Source: Chryseobacterium sp. ON_d1
GTDB taxonomy: Bacteria; Bacteroidota; Bacteroidia; Flavobacteriales; Weeksellaceae
Direction of reading: 5' to 3'
Assembly (NCBI RefSeq): GCF_006829085.1
Contig: NZ_BJTC01000001.1
Coordinates: forward strand, 62,001-126,000
Length of the DNA stretch: 64,000 nucleotides
Shown: positions 23,978 to 34,331 of the stretch, in pieces
How positions within the stretch are numbered: position 1 is the stretch's first letter
How the letters are laid out: every line of letters starts with the position of its first letter
Notes under the pieces: model-generated
Database searches by the model: none
Seen by the model: only the letters and a program-made list of their open reading frames with translations
Told to the model about the DNA's origin: nothing
Program-made: the position numbers and the translations under genes

Positions 23978-26900
23978 ATGAAAAGAAACGATATAAAAAC
24001 AATTTTAGTAATCGGTTCAGGACCTATCATCATCGGTCAGGCAGCTGAATTTGATTACGCAGGAACGCAGGCTTGTCTGTCTCTGAAAGAAGAAGGCTAC
24101 AAGGTAATTTTGATCAACTCAAACCCTGCAACGATCATGACGGATGTGGAAATCGCAGATAAAGTATATATTGAGCCGATTTCATTACAGTTTGTAAGCC
24201 ACATCATCAGAAAAGAGCGCCCGGATGCATTATTACCGACGCTGGGAGGCCAGACAGGTCTGAACATGGCCGTAGAATTGGAGAAATCAGGAATTCTTGA
24301 AGAGTGCAAAGTAGAAGTATTGGGAACAAAGCTTTCTGCGATCAACAGAGCAGAAGACAGAGACCTTTTCCGTGAGCTGATGAGAGAACTGAACGAACCG
24401 GTGCCGGAATCTGATATCGTAAATACAGTAGAAGGAGCCCTTGCTTTTGCGGATGAAATCGGTTATCCTGTAATTGTTCGTCCTGCCTTTACAATGGGAG
24501 GAACAGGAGGTGGTATCGCTTCCACAGAAACTGAATTGAAAGAAATTGCTGAACTGGGATTAAAGCACAGCCCGGTTACACAGTGTCTTATTGAAAAATC
24601 AATCGCAGGTTTCAAAGAAATAGAATATGAAGTAATGCGTGATGCAAACGACAACGCCATTGTGGTTTGTAACATGGAAAATATAGATCCGGTAGGAGTT
24701 CACACAGGAGACTCTATCGTAGTGGCACCTTCTCAGACGCTTTCAGACAGAGAGTATCAGTTACTGAGAAACGCTTCATTGAAAATCATCAGAGCCTTAG
24801 GAATTGAAGGTGGATGTAACGTACAGTTAGCTTTAGATCCGCACTCATTCAACTATTATATCATTGAGGTAAATCCTAGAGTTTCCCGTTCATCGGCACT
24901 GGCAAGTAAGGCAACAGGATATCCTATTGCAAAGATTGCTGCAAAGATTGCTGTAGGATTAACGCTGGATGAAATCATGAACCCGGTAACAGGAAAAACT
25001 TATGCATGTTTTGAGCCTGCTCTTGACTATGTGGTAACAAAATTCCCAAGATTCCCATTCGATAAATTTGAAACGGCAGACAGAAGACTTTCCACCCAGA
25101 TGAAAGCAACCGGTGAAGTAATGGCGATCGGAAGAAACCTTGAAGAATCTTTACAGAAAGCCATCCGTTCATTAGAAACAGGAATCAAGCATTTAGGATT
25201 AAAAACAAAGCAGGCTCAGGCACTTACTGCTGAAGAAATCGAAAGAAGAATCAGAGTGTGTGATGATGAGAGATTATTCATCATCGGGGATGCTTTAAGA
25301 AGAGGATACGACTGGGAACAGATCGTAGAATGGAGCAAGATTGACAAGTTCTTTATCTGGAAGCTTAAAAAGCTGGTTGATTTTGAAAAAGTAATCGCTG
25401 CCAACAAATTTGATAAAGAAACACTAACTGAAGCCAAGAGATTAGGTTTTGCAGATATCAATATTGCCGTTCTTTGGGAGGTAACAGAGCGTGAAGTCTT
25501 CAACTTCAGAAAAGAAAACGGTGTAATGCCGGTTTACAAAATGGTAGATACCTGCGCCGCTGAATTTGAAAGTGAAACCCCTTATTTCTACGGAACATAC
25601 GAAGAAGAAAACGAAAGTGTAGTTTCTGACAAAGAAAAGATTGTTGTACTGGGTTCCGGACCAATCAGAATCGGACAGGGAGTTGAGTTTGACTACGCAA
25701 CTGTTCACTCAGTATGGGCAATCAAAGAAATGGGGTATGAAGCGATTATCATCAACAACAACCCTGAAACAGTTTCTACAGACTTCTCAATCTCTGATAA
25801 ACTATACTTCGAGCCACTTACTGAAGAAGATGTAATGAACATCATCGAGCTTGAAAAACCAAAAGGAGTAGTGGTACAGTTCGGAGGACAAACTGCGATC
25901 AACCTTGCAGATAAATTAGCCTCTCACGGAGTACAGATCCTGGGAACTTCCCTGGAAGATCTTGATAGAGCTGAAAACAGAGATAAATTTGAAAAAGCAC
26001 TTCAGGAGCTTGGAATTCCTCAGCCAAAAGGAAGAACTTCAACTTCTAAAGAAGAAGCTATAAAAATTGCCAACGAAATCGGTTACCCGGTATTGGTGCG
26101 TCCAAGCTACGTTCTTGGAGGTAGAGCAATGGAAATTGTATACGCAGAATCAGAACTGGCTCATTATATGGAGCACGCTGTAGATGCGAGCCCTGAACAC
26201 CCTGTTTTGGTAGACAAGTACATGGTAGGAAAAGAAATCGAAGTAGATGCCATCTGCGACGGTGAAACAGTGGTGATCCCTGGAATTATGGAGCATATCG
26301 AAAGAGCAGGAGTTCACTCCGGAGACTCTATCGCAGTATATCCGCCACAGAACATCTCTCAGAGTGAAATCGATACCTTGGTGGATTACACGAAGAGACT
26401 GGCAAAAGGACTGAATGTTATCGGATTGATGAATATCCAGTATGTTCTTTTTGAAGGGAATGTTTATGTAATCGAAGTCAACCCTCGTTCTTCAAGAACA
26501 GTTCCTTTCTTATCTAAAATTACGGATGTTCCTATGGCTAACCTTGCAACAAAGGCAATCTTAGGACAAAAGCTGAAAGACTTAGGTTACGAAAACGGAT
26601 TGGTTCCAAACAAAGAAGGAGTTTTTGTAAAAGTGCCCGTATTCTCATTCTCTAAACTAACGAAAGTTGATATCTCCCTAGGGCCGGAAATGAAGTCTAC
26701 AGGAGAAGTTATGGGGAAAGATACAACCCTTGAAAAAGCATTATACAAAGGATTGGTAGCAGCAGGAAGAAAAGTTCCTATGCACGGTTCTATCCTGTTC
26801 ACAGTAGCAGATAAGCACAAAGAAGAAGCGGCAGCGCTTGCAGCAAGATTCCATGAAGTAGGATTCAGAATCTGGGCTACGGAAGGGACTGCTAAGTTCT

Positions 26901-27157
26901 TTGAAGAAAAAGGAATCCCTTGCAAGATCGGATACAAAATAGGAGAGGAAAATGTAAATCTTATCGACCTGATTCAGAAAGGAAAAGTTCAGTATGTTGT
27001 GAATACCACTACAAAAGGTAAACAGGCAGAAAGAGACGGATTCCAGATCAGAAGAATGAGTGTGGAAAACGGTGTTCCTTGTTTAACTTCAATGGATACG
27101 GTAGAAGCCATTCTAAAAGTAATCGAAAGCATGAGCTTCAAAATGGAGACGATGTAA
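23978..27157 (+). CDS. carB: carbamoyl-phosphate synthase large subunit
   Basis: Makes carbamoyl phosphate from bicarbonate, ammonia and two ATP. The 1059 residues show the expected duplication: the first ATP-grasp half opens [20 protein letters not shown] (10-29) and the second opens [19 protein letters not shown] near residue 556. A C-terminal MGS-like allosteric domain follows from about 935 ([14 protein letters not shown]). It is complete and followed by a strong terminator. It serves both arginine and pyrimidine synthesis, which are neighbours in this window. Confidence 0.97.
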   Translation: MKRNDIKTILVIGSGPIIIGQAAEFDYAGTQACLSLKEEGYKVILINSNPATIMTDVEIADKVYIEPISLQFVSHIIRKERPDALLPTLGGQTGLNMAVELEKSGILEECKVEVLGTKLSAINRAEDRDLFRELMRELNEPVPESDIVNTVEGALAFADEIGYPVIVRPAFTMGGTGGGIASTETELKEIAELGLKHSPVTQCLIEKSIAGFKEIEYEVMRDANDNAIVVCNMENIDPVGVHTGDSIVVAPSQTLSDREYQLLRNASLKIIRALGIEGGCNVQLALDPHSFNYYIIEVNPRVSRSSALASKATGYPIAKIAAKIAVGLTLDEIMNPVTGKTYACFEPALDYVVTKFPRFPFDKFETADRRLSTQMKATGEVMAIGRNLEESLQKAIRSLETGIKHLGLKTKQAQALTAEEIERRIRVCDDERLFIIGDALRRGYDWEQIVEWSKIDKFFIWKLKKLVDFEKVIAANKFDKETLTEAKRLGFADINIAVLWEVTEREVFNFRKENGVMPVYKMVDTCAAEFESETPYFYGTYEEENESVVSDKEKIVVLGSGPIRIGQGVEFDYATVHSVWAIKEMGYEAIIINNNPETVSTDFSISDKLYFEPLTEEDVMNIIELEKPKGVVVQFGGQTAINLADKLASHGVQILGTSLEDLDRAENRDKFEKALQELGIPQPKGRTSTSKEEAIKIANEIGYPVLVRPSYVLGGRAMEIVYAESELAHYMEHAVDASPEHPVLVDKYMVGKEIEVDAICDGETVVIPGIMEHIERAGVHSGDSIAVYPPQNISQSEIDTLVDYTKRLAKGLNVIGLMNIQYVLFEGNVYVIEVNPRSSRTVPFLSKITDVPMANLATKAILGQKLKDLGYENGLVPNKEGVFVKVPVFSFSKLTKVDISLGPEMKSTGEVMGKDTTLEKALYKGLVAAGRKVPMHGSILFTVADKHKEEAAALAARFHEVGFRIWATEGTAKFFEEKGIPCKIGYKIGEENVNLIDLIQKGKVQYVVNTTTKGKQAERDGFQIRRMSVENGVPCLTSMDTVEAILKVIESMSFKMETM

Positions 27158-27180
27158 TTTTCGAACAGAAATAAATACTT

Positions 27181-27212
27181 AAATTCCGCAAGTTTTCTTG
27201 CGGAATTTTTTT
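27181..27212 (+). terminator. intrinsic terminator after carB
   Basis: AAATTCCGCAAG (27181-27192), loop TTTT, CTTGCGGAATTT (27197-27208), then further T. A perfect 12-bp stem with a U-tract 24 bases after the carB stop. Confidence 0.93.
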
Positions 27213-27277
27213 ATCATTTAATCTAAACACAGAGGATTCTGTTTATTTTTGCAAAAAACCATGTAAGCTAAAATTAT

Positions 27278-27715
27278 ATGAATGCAATTTTTAAAGGTAT
27301 TTTGAGTGCTGTTTTTGTGCTCGTATTTTGCGGATGTTCAATCCCAACAGACTTTTATATTCAGAATTTAACAGAAACAAAAAAAACAGTAAAAGTTCAT
27401 TATACAAAAAGAACCTTAGCTGAATTGGCAGAAGACTCATTTGGTACATTTAGTTTCAATTATGAGAATGAAATTGTAAATCCAAGTGTTTTCAAAAAAA
27501 ATAAAAATTTAAAGTCCCTTGAAAAAAAAGTTGATAGTTCCGGAATAACGATAGAAATTGCACCTCATTCAACCGTACGAATTGAGAAAACCCATAATTA
27601 TATGTGGGACTGGAATATTCTTGGTGTTGATATTGATAACCAGAATTACAATATAAATGAAATCAAAGAAAAGGCAGAAAAAGTTAAAGATGATTATATT
27701 TTTAAAATTGAATAA
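27278..27715 (+). CDS. predicted lipoprotein of unknown function
   Basis: A 145-residue protein with a lipoprotein signal peptide ending in VFCGC (lipid-attached C20). The rest is mostly beta and charged, with no recognised domain. A possible -7 box TATTTTTG lies at 27244-27251. It is followed by a short open stretch that looks like a gene remnant, then by a second lipoprotein gene. Function unknown. Confidence 0.75.
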   Translation: MNAIFKGILSAVFVLVFCGCSIPTDFYIQNLTETKKTVKVHYTKRTLAELAEDSFGTFSFNYENEIVNPSVFKKNKNLKSLEKKVDSSGITIEIAPHSTVRIEKTHNYMWDWNILGVDIDNQNYNINEIKEKAEKVKDDYIFKIE

Positions 27716-27843
27716 ATGAACCAATAGTCAATAATTTATATACCAGAAAACAGACATTGGTAAAGGGATACTATATGAATTCTATTAAAAGAACTGTAGA
27801 TCTGTATAAAATCGATAATTTAGGATCAGTAAATATATCCTAA
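27712..27843 (+). pseudogene. possible remnant of a protein C-terminus
   Basis: 43 codons are open without a convincing start, reading INEPIVNNLYTRKQTLVKG onward to DNLGSVNIS and a stop. The composition is protein-like and unlike the surrounding repeats. It could be the end of a decayed gene between two lipoprotein genes. No homologue is named. Confidence 0.3.
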
Positions 27844-27875
27844 TTAAAAAATATAATGTCTTTATCAATCGCATT

Positions 27876-28595
27876 ATGAAAAAAATAGCACTATACTCCA
27901 TACTGTTTATCGGTTTATTATCCTGTAGTAACCATCCGGACTCTATTGAAAGTTCTTCAGCTTCTCAGGATGATAAGATCTTCATTGAAAATCTAAATAT
28001 TCAAACCAGTTCTTTTACTGAGATTGATAGTACAGGGATTCTGATGTTCCCATTACAAATGGGGCAGAACCCAAGAAAGGATGGTGGCTATTCTTACAAA
28101 GAAATGCCTGATAACGGATATTGGAACATTGTTTTTCTCAATTCAAATACGAATGAGTATCATTTGCTCACCGAAAATAAAGTTTTGATTCTTAATTATG
28201 ATTATAAATATAAGGCTGAAGAAGGGGTGAATTTTTCCCAGAAAACAGATCATATTTTTTATAATATAAGGAGTCAGGACTATAATAAAGATAAGATTAT
28301 CAATGAAAAAGATCCTGTTTATCTGTTTGTTACTGACAAGCTCGGTAAGAATTTAAGACGGATTTCGCCGGCAAATTATAACCTAAATAATTGGAAGTAT
28401 ATTCGATCCTCCAATAAAGTTATTATGACAGCTACAAAAGATACTAACAACAATAATGAATTTGATGATAAGGATGAGATCTCAACTTTTGAAATTATTT
28501 TAGATCAATCCGAAACCCCAAAAGAAGTATTTCAGGCAGATATGAAAAATAAACTGAAGAAACTTTATGATAGAGATTGGAAAAGAATAAAGTAA
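27876..28595 (+). CDS. lipoprotein with two EF-hand-like loops
   Basis: A 239-residue protein with a lipoprotein signal peptide (GLLSC, C17). Two loops spaced like calcium-binding EF-hands are visible: DYNKDKIINEKD and DTNNNNEFDDKD, each followed by beta-rich sequence. Between them lie stretches such as LFVTDKLGKNLRRISP that resemble beta-propeller or TolB-like repeats. Probably a surface or periplasmic protein that may bind calcium. Function unknown; the loop reading is by pattern only. Confidence 0.75.
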   Translation: MKKIALYSILFIGLLSCSNHPDSIESSSASQDDKIFIENLNIQTSSFTEIDSTGILMFPLQMGQNPRKDGGYSYKEMPDNGYWNIVFLNSNTNEYHLLTENKVLILNYDYKYKAEEGVNFSQKTDHIFYNIRSQDYNKDKIINEKDPVYLFVTDKLGKNLRRISPANYNLNNWKYIRSSNKVIMTATKDTNNNNEFDDKDEISTFEIILDQSETPKEVFQADMKNKLKKLYDRDWKRIK

Positions 28596-28728
28596 TAAGC
28601 AGTTTATATCATTTGTAAAATTAACTATGAATTAAAAGTTACCTCAAATAGAGAACGATGGAGTCTTAATAGTAAATGATAAAATAAAATTGATTCCGGG
28701 CTATTGCTGAAAATGCGCAATTTATTAT

Positions 28729-29886
28729 TTACTGATTTCCGGACTTGATATCTGTTCTGATACTCTTGACATAAGTGCTTGGGGATACTCCCATAATTTT
28801 TTTAAAATTTCGGTTAAAACTGGTTTTGGAATTAAAGCCACATTCAAAAGCCAGTGATAACAAGGTGTACTGTTTGCTTTCAGGATGTGATAATAATTGT
28901 TTGAAAGCTTCTATTCTGAGTGTATTGACAAAATCATAAAAGTTTTTGCCTTCTTTCGAATTAATAATCTGAGAAAGGATTCCTGGAGAGATATTCATCA
29001 TTCTGGCAAGATCTCCCAAAGTAAGTTCAGGATCTTTATAGCATTCATGCTCTTTCATCAAGTCTATTAATTTTGCCTGAATTTCAGAGGCTTTATCTTC
29101 ACTTATCTTTGTCTTTTCATACTTGGTATAATCGGATTCCTCTGCAGAAATTCTCATTTTTTCGGGTTGGGAAGCTATTTCCAGGTCTATCGGAAGAATC
29201 ACTTCGTGCGGTGGTAACGGGCTGGAGAAAACTCCTGTCTGATGAATCCCAAAGTATCCGATAAAGAAAATAAATAATGCCACGGCAACATACAGAGCCT
29301 GTACTGATTGTAAAAAAATCACGACAATCCAGATTATAGCCATTCCTGAAATCAGATAACGCATCCAGTTAAGGGTAATTTTATCTGTATTGGAGAATTG
29401 TCCTACAATATTCTGTTGATGCTTTTTCAGGAGTATAAGAGAGAATATCACGTAAACCACACCGGAAACCATAATAGCTGTAACCATTCCCAGAAATAGA
29501 GGTTTAAAGGCTGATAATGCAGAGATACTCGAATGTATTTCCGGTAATATAAAGGCTAATATGACTGCTGATAATACCGCAGGAATAAAATGAAGTAAAT
29601 AATGCCAGCTGTAGCACTGTTGGTCACTTAGAAATAAAATGTACAGATATAAGAAAGGACCGTGCAGAAAGGGCAGTGGCATTTCCCAACCCATAAAGGC
29701 AGAAGTTTTATGGATTAGCCCGCAAGCATAGCATGCAATAAAAACCAGATGCACCAAAGCAAAAAAGAGCCAAATGCATAAAATCTTGTCTGCAGTGGTT
29801 TTTCTCCGTTTACTGATCAATATTATAAAAAGAAACAGCGAGATTGAAATTCCAGCTACGTAAATGAGTTGCCAGCTTGTTGCCAT
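28729..29886 (-). CDS. membrane-anchored AraC-family regulator
   Basis: A 385-residue protein. About seven hydrophobic helices span residues 1 to about 225, a charged linker follows, then a C-terminal AraC helix-turn-helix pair (LGDLARMMNISPGILSQIIN and LSLAFECGFNSKTSFNRNFKKIMG). The layout is common in Flavobacteria, where the membrane part is thought to sense a signal. The neighbouring genes in the same direction encode a barrel-like protein and an esterase, possible targets. Confidence 0.9.
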   Translation of the reverse strand: MATSWQLIYVAGISISLFLFIILISKRRKTTADKILCIWLFFALVHLVFIACYACGLIHKTSAFMGWEMPLPFLHGPFLYLYILFLSDQQCYSWHYLLHFIPAVLSAVILAFILPEIHSSISALSAFKPLFLGMVTAIMVSGVVYVIFSLILLKKHQQNIVGQFSNTDKITLNWMRYLISGMAIIWIVVIFLQSVQALYVAVALFIFFIGYFGIHQTGVFSSPLPPHEVILPIDLEIASQPEKMRISAEESDYTKYEKTKISEDKASEIQAKLIDLMKEHECYKDPELTLGDLARMMNISPGILSQIINSKEGKNFYDFVNTLRIEAFKQLLSHPESKQYTLLSLAFECGFNSKTSFNRNFKKIMGVSPSTYVKSIRTDIKSGNQ

Positions 29887-29980
29887 TATGATATAATAAT
29901 CAAAAAAGTAAAAATAGCAAATAATAAGTCTGTATTCATCTTTTTTGTTAAGGAGGATTCATCTTCTGAAGTATTATCTT

Positions 29981-30550
29981 TTATCGGTATAGTTTAATAC
30001 CTATTCCCATTTCTACATAGACCAGATTGCTTAAGGTGCCCTGAGGATAATAACGAATAGGACTTAGTGGAAAATAAAGCCTGGTATCAAATGTGTATCT
30101 TTTTTTTCCTAATGAGAATTCGTACATCAGACCATAATCAGCTAAAGTACTTTGAGTGCGGACCGTTATCTTATCCAGATCCGGATTTTCCATAGTTTCT
30201 TTAAAGGCGATATGTTTAATGCCTCCGAGTGCAAACAGACTGTGTCTTGATTTTTCTTTTTTTCCGTATAAAGAATAGCCTATTCCCAGCTTGTGTGAAA
30301 ATGTATAATTATAATTAATTTTGATAAATTCAGGACTGTTTCCGGTGAGTAGAAAACTGATCATGGAATGTGAGACTATTAAAAATCCCTGATTCAACGG
30401 ATAAAAAATTGCTACAGATAGTATAGGTTTCATAGGGGTTCCTGTTGCCCCTACAGCTGGTTTTACCTCAATAACAGCATTCTGCCTGGTAGAATCCTGC
30501 GCTTGTGCATAGGAAACAAGGGTAAAAATAAAAATGAATAACAGACGCAT
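29981..30550 (-). CDS. predicted outer-membrane beta-barrel protein
   Basis: A 189-residue secreted protein with signal peptide MRLLFIFIFTLVSYAQAQ. Alternating strands such as INYNYTFSHKLGIGYSLY and the ending VEMGIGIKLY fit a small barrel. It starts 9 bases after the esterase gene stop, so the two form an operon. No specific family recognised. Confidence 0.7.
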   Translation of the reverse strand: MRLLFIFIFTLVSYAQAQDSTRQNAVIEVKPAVGATGTPMKPILSVAIFYPLNQGFLIVSHSMISFLLTGNSPEFIKINYNYTFSHKLGIGYSLYGKKEKSRHSLFALGGIKHIAFKETMENPDLDKITVRTQSTLADYGLMYEFSLGKKRYTFDTRLYFPLSPIRYYPQGTLSNLVYVEMGIGIKLYR

Positions 30551-30558
30551 ATAAAATA

Positions 30559-31350
30559 TTAAAGTTGTTGAAAATAAAAAGAGATTGCTTTTTTAAGGTT
30601 GGTTTTTTTGGAGCCAAGGTGATCCAGCCCGTTAGCGATAGTATAATGGTGGGAGAATCCTTTATAATACTGGCCAAGGATGTGTCGGAATGATTCTATA
30701 GGAGGAAGCATTCCCCCTTCTTCAATCCCGCCTGCAGCTAGAAAGAATCTACCATTTCGGGTCTGATTGGCAATTCTGTTTTTTTTTTCATTGCTGAGAA
30801 CAATTTGATCTCCTATCCAAAGCGAAGGACTTAAGCAAAGATAATTACCAAAAAGATCAGGATAATTGGTGAAGCAGTGTACTCCGAATAACCCACCTGC
30901 AGAATGCCCCAGGATTGTCCGGTCTTCCCTTAAATTAGCTGCATGAAAGTTCTTTTCCAATTGAGGAATCAATTCTTCATGAATTACCTTTACAAATTCA
31001 TCAGCACGACCTTTTCCTTTTTTGAAGGGAACAGGAAGATAATCATCCAGTCGGTCATTACCCCAACCGATTCCTACAACCAGAATATCATTTCGATGGA
31101 AGTTTTCAGATTGCTTTTGAACTTCCCGTGCTACAAAATCAAAATCCCATTTTGAGTCCAGAACATAAATGGTTTTATATTTTTTTGCTGAAGTATAACC
31201 TTGAGGTAATGCCACTTTTATAGGATAATTACTTCCGTTGACAGCAGAACTGAGCGTAAATTCTCTTACAAGTTCTTGATCAAATTCGTTCTCCCGGCAT
31301 GCTGTTAAAAGCGATAATACGCTTAATAAAATAATATAATATCTGCTCAT
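30559..31350 (-). CDS. alpha/beta hydrolase, putative esterase (lipoprotein)
   Basis: A 263-residue hydrolase of the putative-esterase family (esterase D/ferri-siderophore esterase type). It has a lipoprotein signal (LLTAC, C18), a nucleophile elbow GHSAGG with S150, and a candidate catalytic histidine in GLDHLGSKK. FHAANLREDRTILGHSAGG is typical of the family. It would act on an ester substrate at the cell envelope; substrate unknown. It is the first gene of the two-gene operon with the barrel protein. Confidence 0.88.
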   Translation of the reverse strand: MSRYYIILLSVLSLLTACRENEFDQELVREFTLSSAVNGSNYPIKVALPQGYTSAKKYKTIYVLDSKWDFDFVAREVQKQSENFHRNDILVVGIGWGNDRLDDYLPVPFKKGKGRADEFVKVIHEELIPQLEKNFHAANLREDRTILGHSAGGLFGVHCFTNYPDLFGNYLCLSPSLWIGDQIVLSNEKKNRIANQTRNGRFFLAAGGIEEGGMLPPIESFRHILGQYYKGFSHHYTIANGLDHLGSKKTNLKKAISFYFQQL

Positions 31351-31746
31351 GTCTTTTGATTTTCAATTGTTTAAATATCATAAAGATGAGGCAAAAATAC
31401 AGATGCCGGCTATACAAAGCGCTTCATCCTATAAGGTGGTCGTTATTTTAATCAATTGATAATCAGTTAAATGATATTTTATTGATTATCATTTAAAAGA
31501 AATATCCTGAATAAGATTATGTATCCCTGGTTTCATTAAAAATCAGAGATACTAAATCATTGAATGAATTTCCGGTACCCATAATTTTATAATTCCTATA
31601 TCATTTTATAAAAAGATCTTTAGAAAAAAATGGATTTTAATTTAGGTTACTTTTTTGCCGAATTATTTATAAATTAGAGCGTTAAAATTCAGGCCGTTAT
31701 TACTATTTGAAAAACTAATAAAAATTCACCAAACCAAAATATAGCC
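31351..31746. other. 396-base gap without a recognisable gene
   Basis: AT-rich spacer between the divergent esterase and the 165-residue protein gene. No open frame, hairpin with U-tract or strong promoter was found. Some TAATCAATTGATAATCA palindromic words occur near 31449-31489. Confidence 0.6.
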
Positions 31747-32244
31747 ATGGCAGAATATTACGCAAAATCAAAGAATTCTTTATCCTTTGAAATCACCAAA
31801 GAAAGCCAGATCATAGGCAGGCTTATTTATGAAAGCTGGTTTAAGTTTAATGCTGAGGTTGAAATTGCCAACCGTTTTTATCTCGTTGAGCCCAAAGGTT
31901 TCTGGGGAACCACTATTGAACTTAAAGACAATGAAAAAGTACTCCTGAAATTTCGCATGAACTGGAACGGTGAAATTGTAATACAGACTTATTTTGACAG
32001 TGTAAAAGAAGGTTTTCTTTTTAAGCACCGCGGAATCTTCAAAGAATCGTTTGTTCTTACCGATCAGCAGGGTAATGAACTTTTTGTAATGAAACCGCAT
32101 CTCAAATGGAGCTCCATGAACTATGAATATCAGATTACCACAACAGAAAAATTCGAAATGTACCCGGCCAAAGAGATATTACTGATCAATGCATTGCACT
32201 GTGCCAATTATTATATGTCAATGATTGCTTCAGCAGTTGTATAA
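31747..32244 (+). CDS. conserved hypothetical protein, 165 residues
   Basis: A soluble, beta-rich, aromatic-rich protein (YESWFKFNAEVEIANRFYLVE, GFWGTTIELKD) without a signal peptide or membrane helix. The layout of repeating strands around a glycine/tryptophan turn recalls tubby/LURP-one-like folds, but that is a weak impression. Function unknown. It is flanked by spacers of 396 and 116 bases and stands alone. Confidence 0.7.
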   Translation: MAEYYAKSKNSLSFEITKESQIIGRLIYESWFKFNAEVEIANRFYLVEPKGFWGTTIELKDNEKVLLKFRMNWNGEIVIQTYFDSVKEGFLFKHRGIFKESFVLTDQQGNELFVMKPHLKWSSMNYEYQITTTEKFEMYPAKEILLINALHCANYYMSMIASAVV

Positions 32245-32360
32245 TTGATGAACACTATGAAAATACATATATAGGTTTGCTGTTAATCTGTTGATAATGT
32301 ATTTTCATAATGTATGGTAAGTTCAGAACCGCATTTTTACCATTTGTTTTTATCCCTTAT

Positions 32361-33374
32361 TTAATGTCTGTTATCACAATTGATCGGAAAATCCTTCTCC
32401 TTTTTATCTAAAAAACTGATGGAAGGACAGCCAAAAGACTGTGCAATGAATCCGAAAATAACAGGAGGTTTTCCTTTAAAAAGATAGCCTGTATATTGGA
32501 ATATATTAGCTTCATCAGCATCTATTCCATAAAGAGGAAGGAATTCCCCACCATCACTTTCTGCAAGGCTGAATGTTTTTTCAGCAATCTTTTCCTGATG
32601 ATCATTAATGACCGCAAGTCTGCGTTCCACAGTATTTCCTTCTTCAAGATAATCCTGCAGATAATAGGTCATGTTTTCATACTTCGCCTGGTAGGTATTT
32701 CCCTGAGTAAGTTTTGAATGGCTAAAGTATTTTTTTGAAACATCAGTACCGGCTTTTTGCCATTTTACAGCCTTCATTTTATTCGCTACGAAAGGATTTT
32801 TATTCCCAAAGTAAGCGATAGCATTGATGTACCGGTCGTACTCTGTTGTTTTTTGGTGAGTGGCTACCTGGAACCCCATCATATAAGAATCCGGATCCAA
32901 ATCTTCACTGTCTGAATAAGGGCTTAAATAGGCCACCGCCTTTAATTGGCTTACCGGCATTCTCTGAAGTTTATTAGACCAATACTCAAAAATATAAAGG
33001 GAATCATTTTCTGTAAGATGAATCCCGTTGAGCAGTTTTTTCCTGCTGGAAGCATCCAGCTCAAAATGCCGGAGTTCTTCATAAGTCATCTGCTTATGGT
33101 TTTTTATAATGCTTTCAGGAACAGGCTGAACTCCTTTATAAATATCCGAGACCGAAATGAAAATATCGATATCAGAATCTTTTTCAGCTGATGAAATGAC
33201 AGAGAGATTAAAAATATTGAAATCCGAGTAATCTATTTTCTCTTCTGCTTTTGTCGTTTTTATAGTGTCATTGGTGATTTTTGTTTCTGTGGCAGCTGTT
33301 TTTTTCTCTTCTTTCTTGCAGCTTACAATAGCCAATGATAAAAATAAAAGAGCAGCAGCCGTTTTGGGTTTCAT
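32361..33374 (-). CDS. lipoprotein of unknown function
   Basis: Starting at MKPKTAAALL, the signal peptide ends at AIVSC (C19), giving 337 residues. An in-frame start at 33404 would add 10 residues and is less likely. The mature part begins with a lysine/threonine-rich linker, followed by a globular region with no recognised domain. It lies directly downstream of the degenerate aspartic-protease homologue on the same strand, so the two are probably co-expressed. Confidence 0.75.
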   Translation of the reverse strand: MKPKTAAALLFLSLAIVSCKKEEKKTAATETKITNDTIKTTKAEEKIDYSDFNIFNLSVISSAEKDSDIDIFISVSDIYKGVQPVPESIIKNHKQMTYEELRHFELDASSRKKLLNGIHLTENDSLYIFEYWSNKLQRMPVSQLKAVAYLSPYSDSEDLDPDSYMMGFQVATHQKTTEYDRYINAIAYFGNKNPFVANKMKAVKWQKAGTDVSKKYFSHSKLTQGNTYQAKYENMTYYLQDYLEEGNTVERRLAVINDHQEKIAEKTFSLAESDGGEFLPLYGIDADEANIFQYTGYLFKGKPPVIFGFIAQSFGCPSISFLDKKEKDFPINCDNRH

Positions 33375-33407
33375 AATTTTTTTTAACATTAAAGTGTTTA
33401 TCATTTT

Positions 33408-34262
33408 CTAATTCATTTTGTAATAAGGTTCTGAAAAATATTTGCTGGGTTTGATGTAAGCCGTTTTCCTGTCGGTATCAAATATCCATATAAACCTGCG
33501 GAGCATATCAGCACCGAGATAGCTTACATTTTGTGTTTTCAGCTCTCCTGAAAAGAATCCCACGGCAACATCTTTGAATACATTCTCTCCCAATTTAAAA
33601 TAAGGGAGAACGGCCTGTTTGGTAGTTAAAGTTTTACCTTCAGAATTTTTCAGTGTTTTTTCTCCGGTTATTTTTAATATTTTATCAAGATGCTTTTCTT
33701 CTGCAAATTTATTACTATACAGAATCGCTCCGGAAAACCCGGATTGCAGTACAAAATAAGCTTCCTGCTGCTGTTTTCCATCAATAACATTATCTGCAGC
33801 AAGATAAAATCCGTCATGATCTAAGATAATACCGATGGGTTGGTAGCCACTCACATCCGGCATAGCATCATATATCACAAACTGATTGTTGTCATAATCA
33901 ATTTTAAAGGCTTTGCCCTCAAAAATTCCGGTTCCGATCTTTCCGTCAGCTTCATGTCCGGTTAACTGATTGTCAAAAAAACGTGCATTTTTTTGTGTGA
34001 TTTTTCCGATCTCAACTGTATTATGGTCGCTGAGTTCTTCCTTGTTGAAAATAATATGATCAGCTTTCCTTTTTCGTTCGGGGGAAAGCGAATAATCCTT
34101 CATCGCAATCTGAAACATCAGATCCAGAGAATCTTTTTTGTTGACAAGGGTTTTCACAATGATATTATTGTGTTTTGTAATCCGGAAGGGGATAGTCTGC
34201 TGCGCTTTCATTCCAAAAAATCCAGATGAAAGCAGTATAAAAAAGACTGTTCTTTTGAGCAT
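33408..34262 (-). CDS. inactive-looking two-lobed aspartic protease homologue
   Basis: A 284-residue secreted protein (signal peptide to about FFGMKAQ) with the same two-lobe layout as the retropepsin-like protein at 48888-49739. Where the active relative has DTG it has Q51-I-A (LMFQIAM), and where that has DSG it has Q173-S-G (VLQSGFSG). Both catalytic aspartates are thus glutamine, so proteolysis is unlikely. The lobe ends (GADMLRRFIWIFDTDRK) still match the fold. It may be a binding or regulatory protein. Its 3' end is near a lipoprotein gene. Confidence 0.82.
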   Translation of the reverse strand: MLKRTVFFILLSSGFFGMKAQQTIPFRITKHNNIIVKTLVNKKDSLDLMFQIAMKDYSLSPERKRKADHIIFNKEELSDHNTVEIGKITQKNARFFDNQLTGHEADGKIGTGIFEGKAFKIDYDNNQFVIYDAMPDVSGYQPIGIILDHDGFYLAADNVIDGKQQQEAYFVLQSGFSGAILYSNKFAEEKHLDKILKITGEKTLKNSEGKTLTTKQAVLPYFKLGENVFKDVAVGFFSGELKTQNVSYLGADMLRRFIWIFDTDRKTAYIKPSKYFSEPYYKMN

Positions 34263-34301
34263 TATGAGTGATTAGTGTTTTAAAACTTTAAAATTACCCA
34301 T

Positions 34302-34309
34302 TATCTTTG
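34302..34309 (+). promoter_or_regulatory. candidate -7 box TATCTTTG before the Crp-like gene
   Basis: TATCTTTG matches the Bacteroidetes -7 consensus, 23 bases before the ATG at 34332. No good TTG element is found at the standard distance upstream, so the promoter may be weak or activated. Confidence 0.5.
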
Positions 34310-34331
34310 GAAAAGCAAATAATAAAATGAA

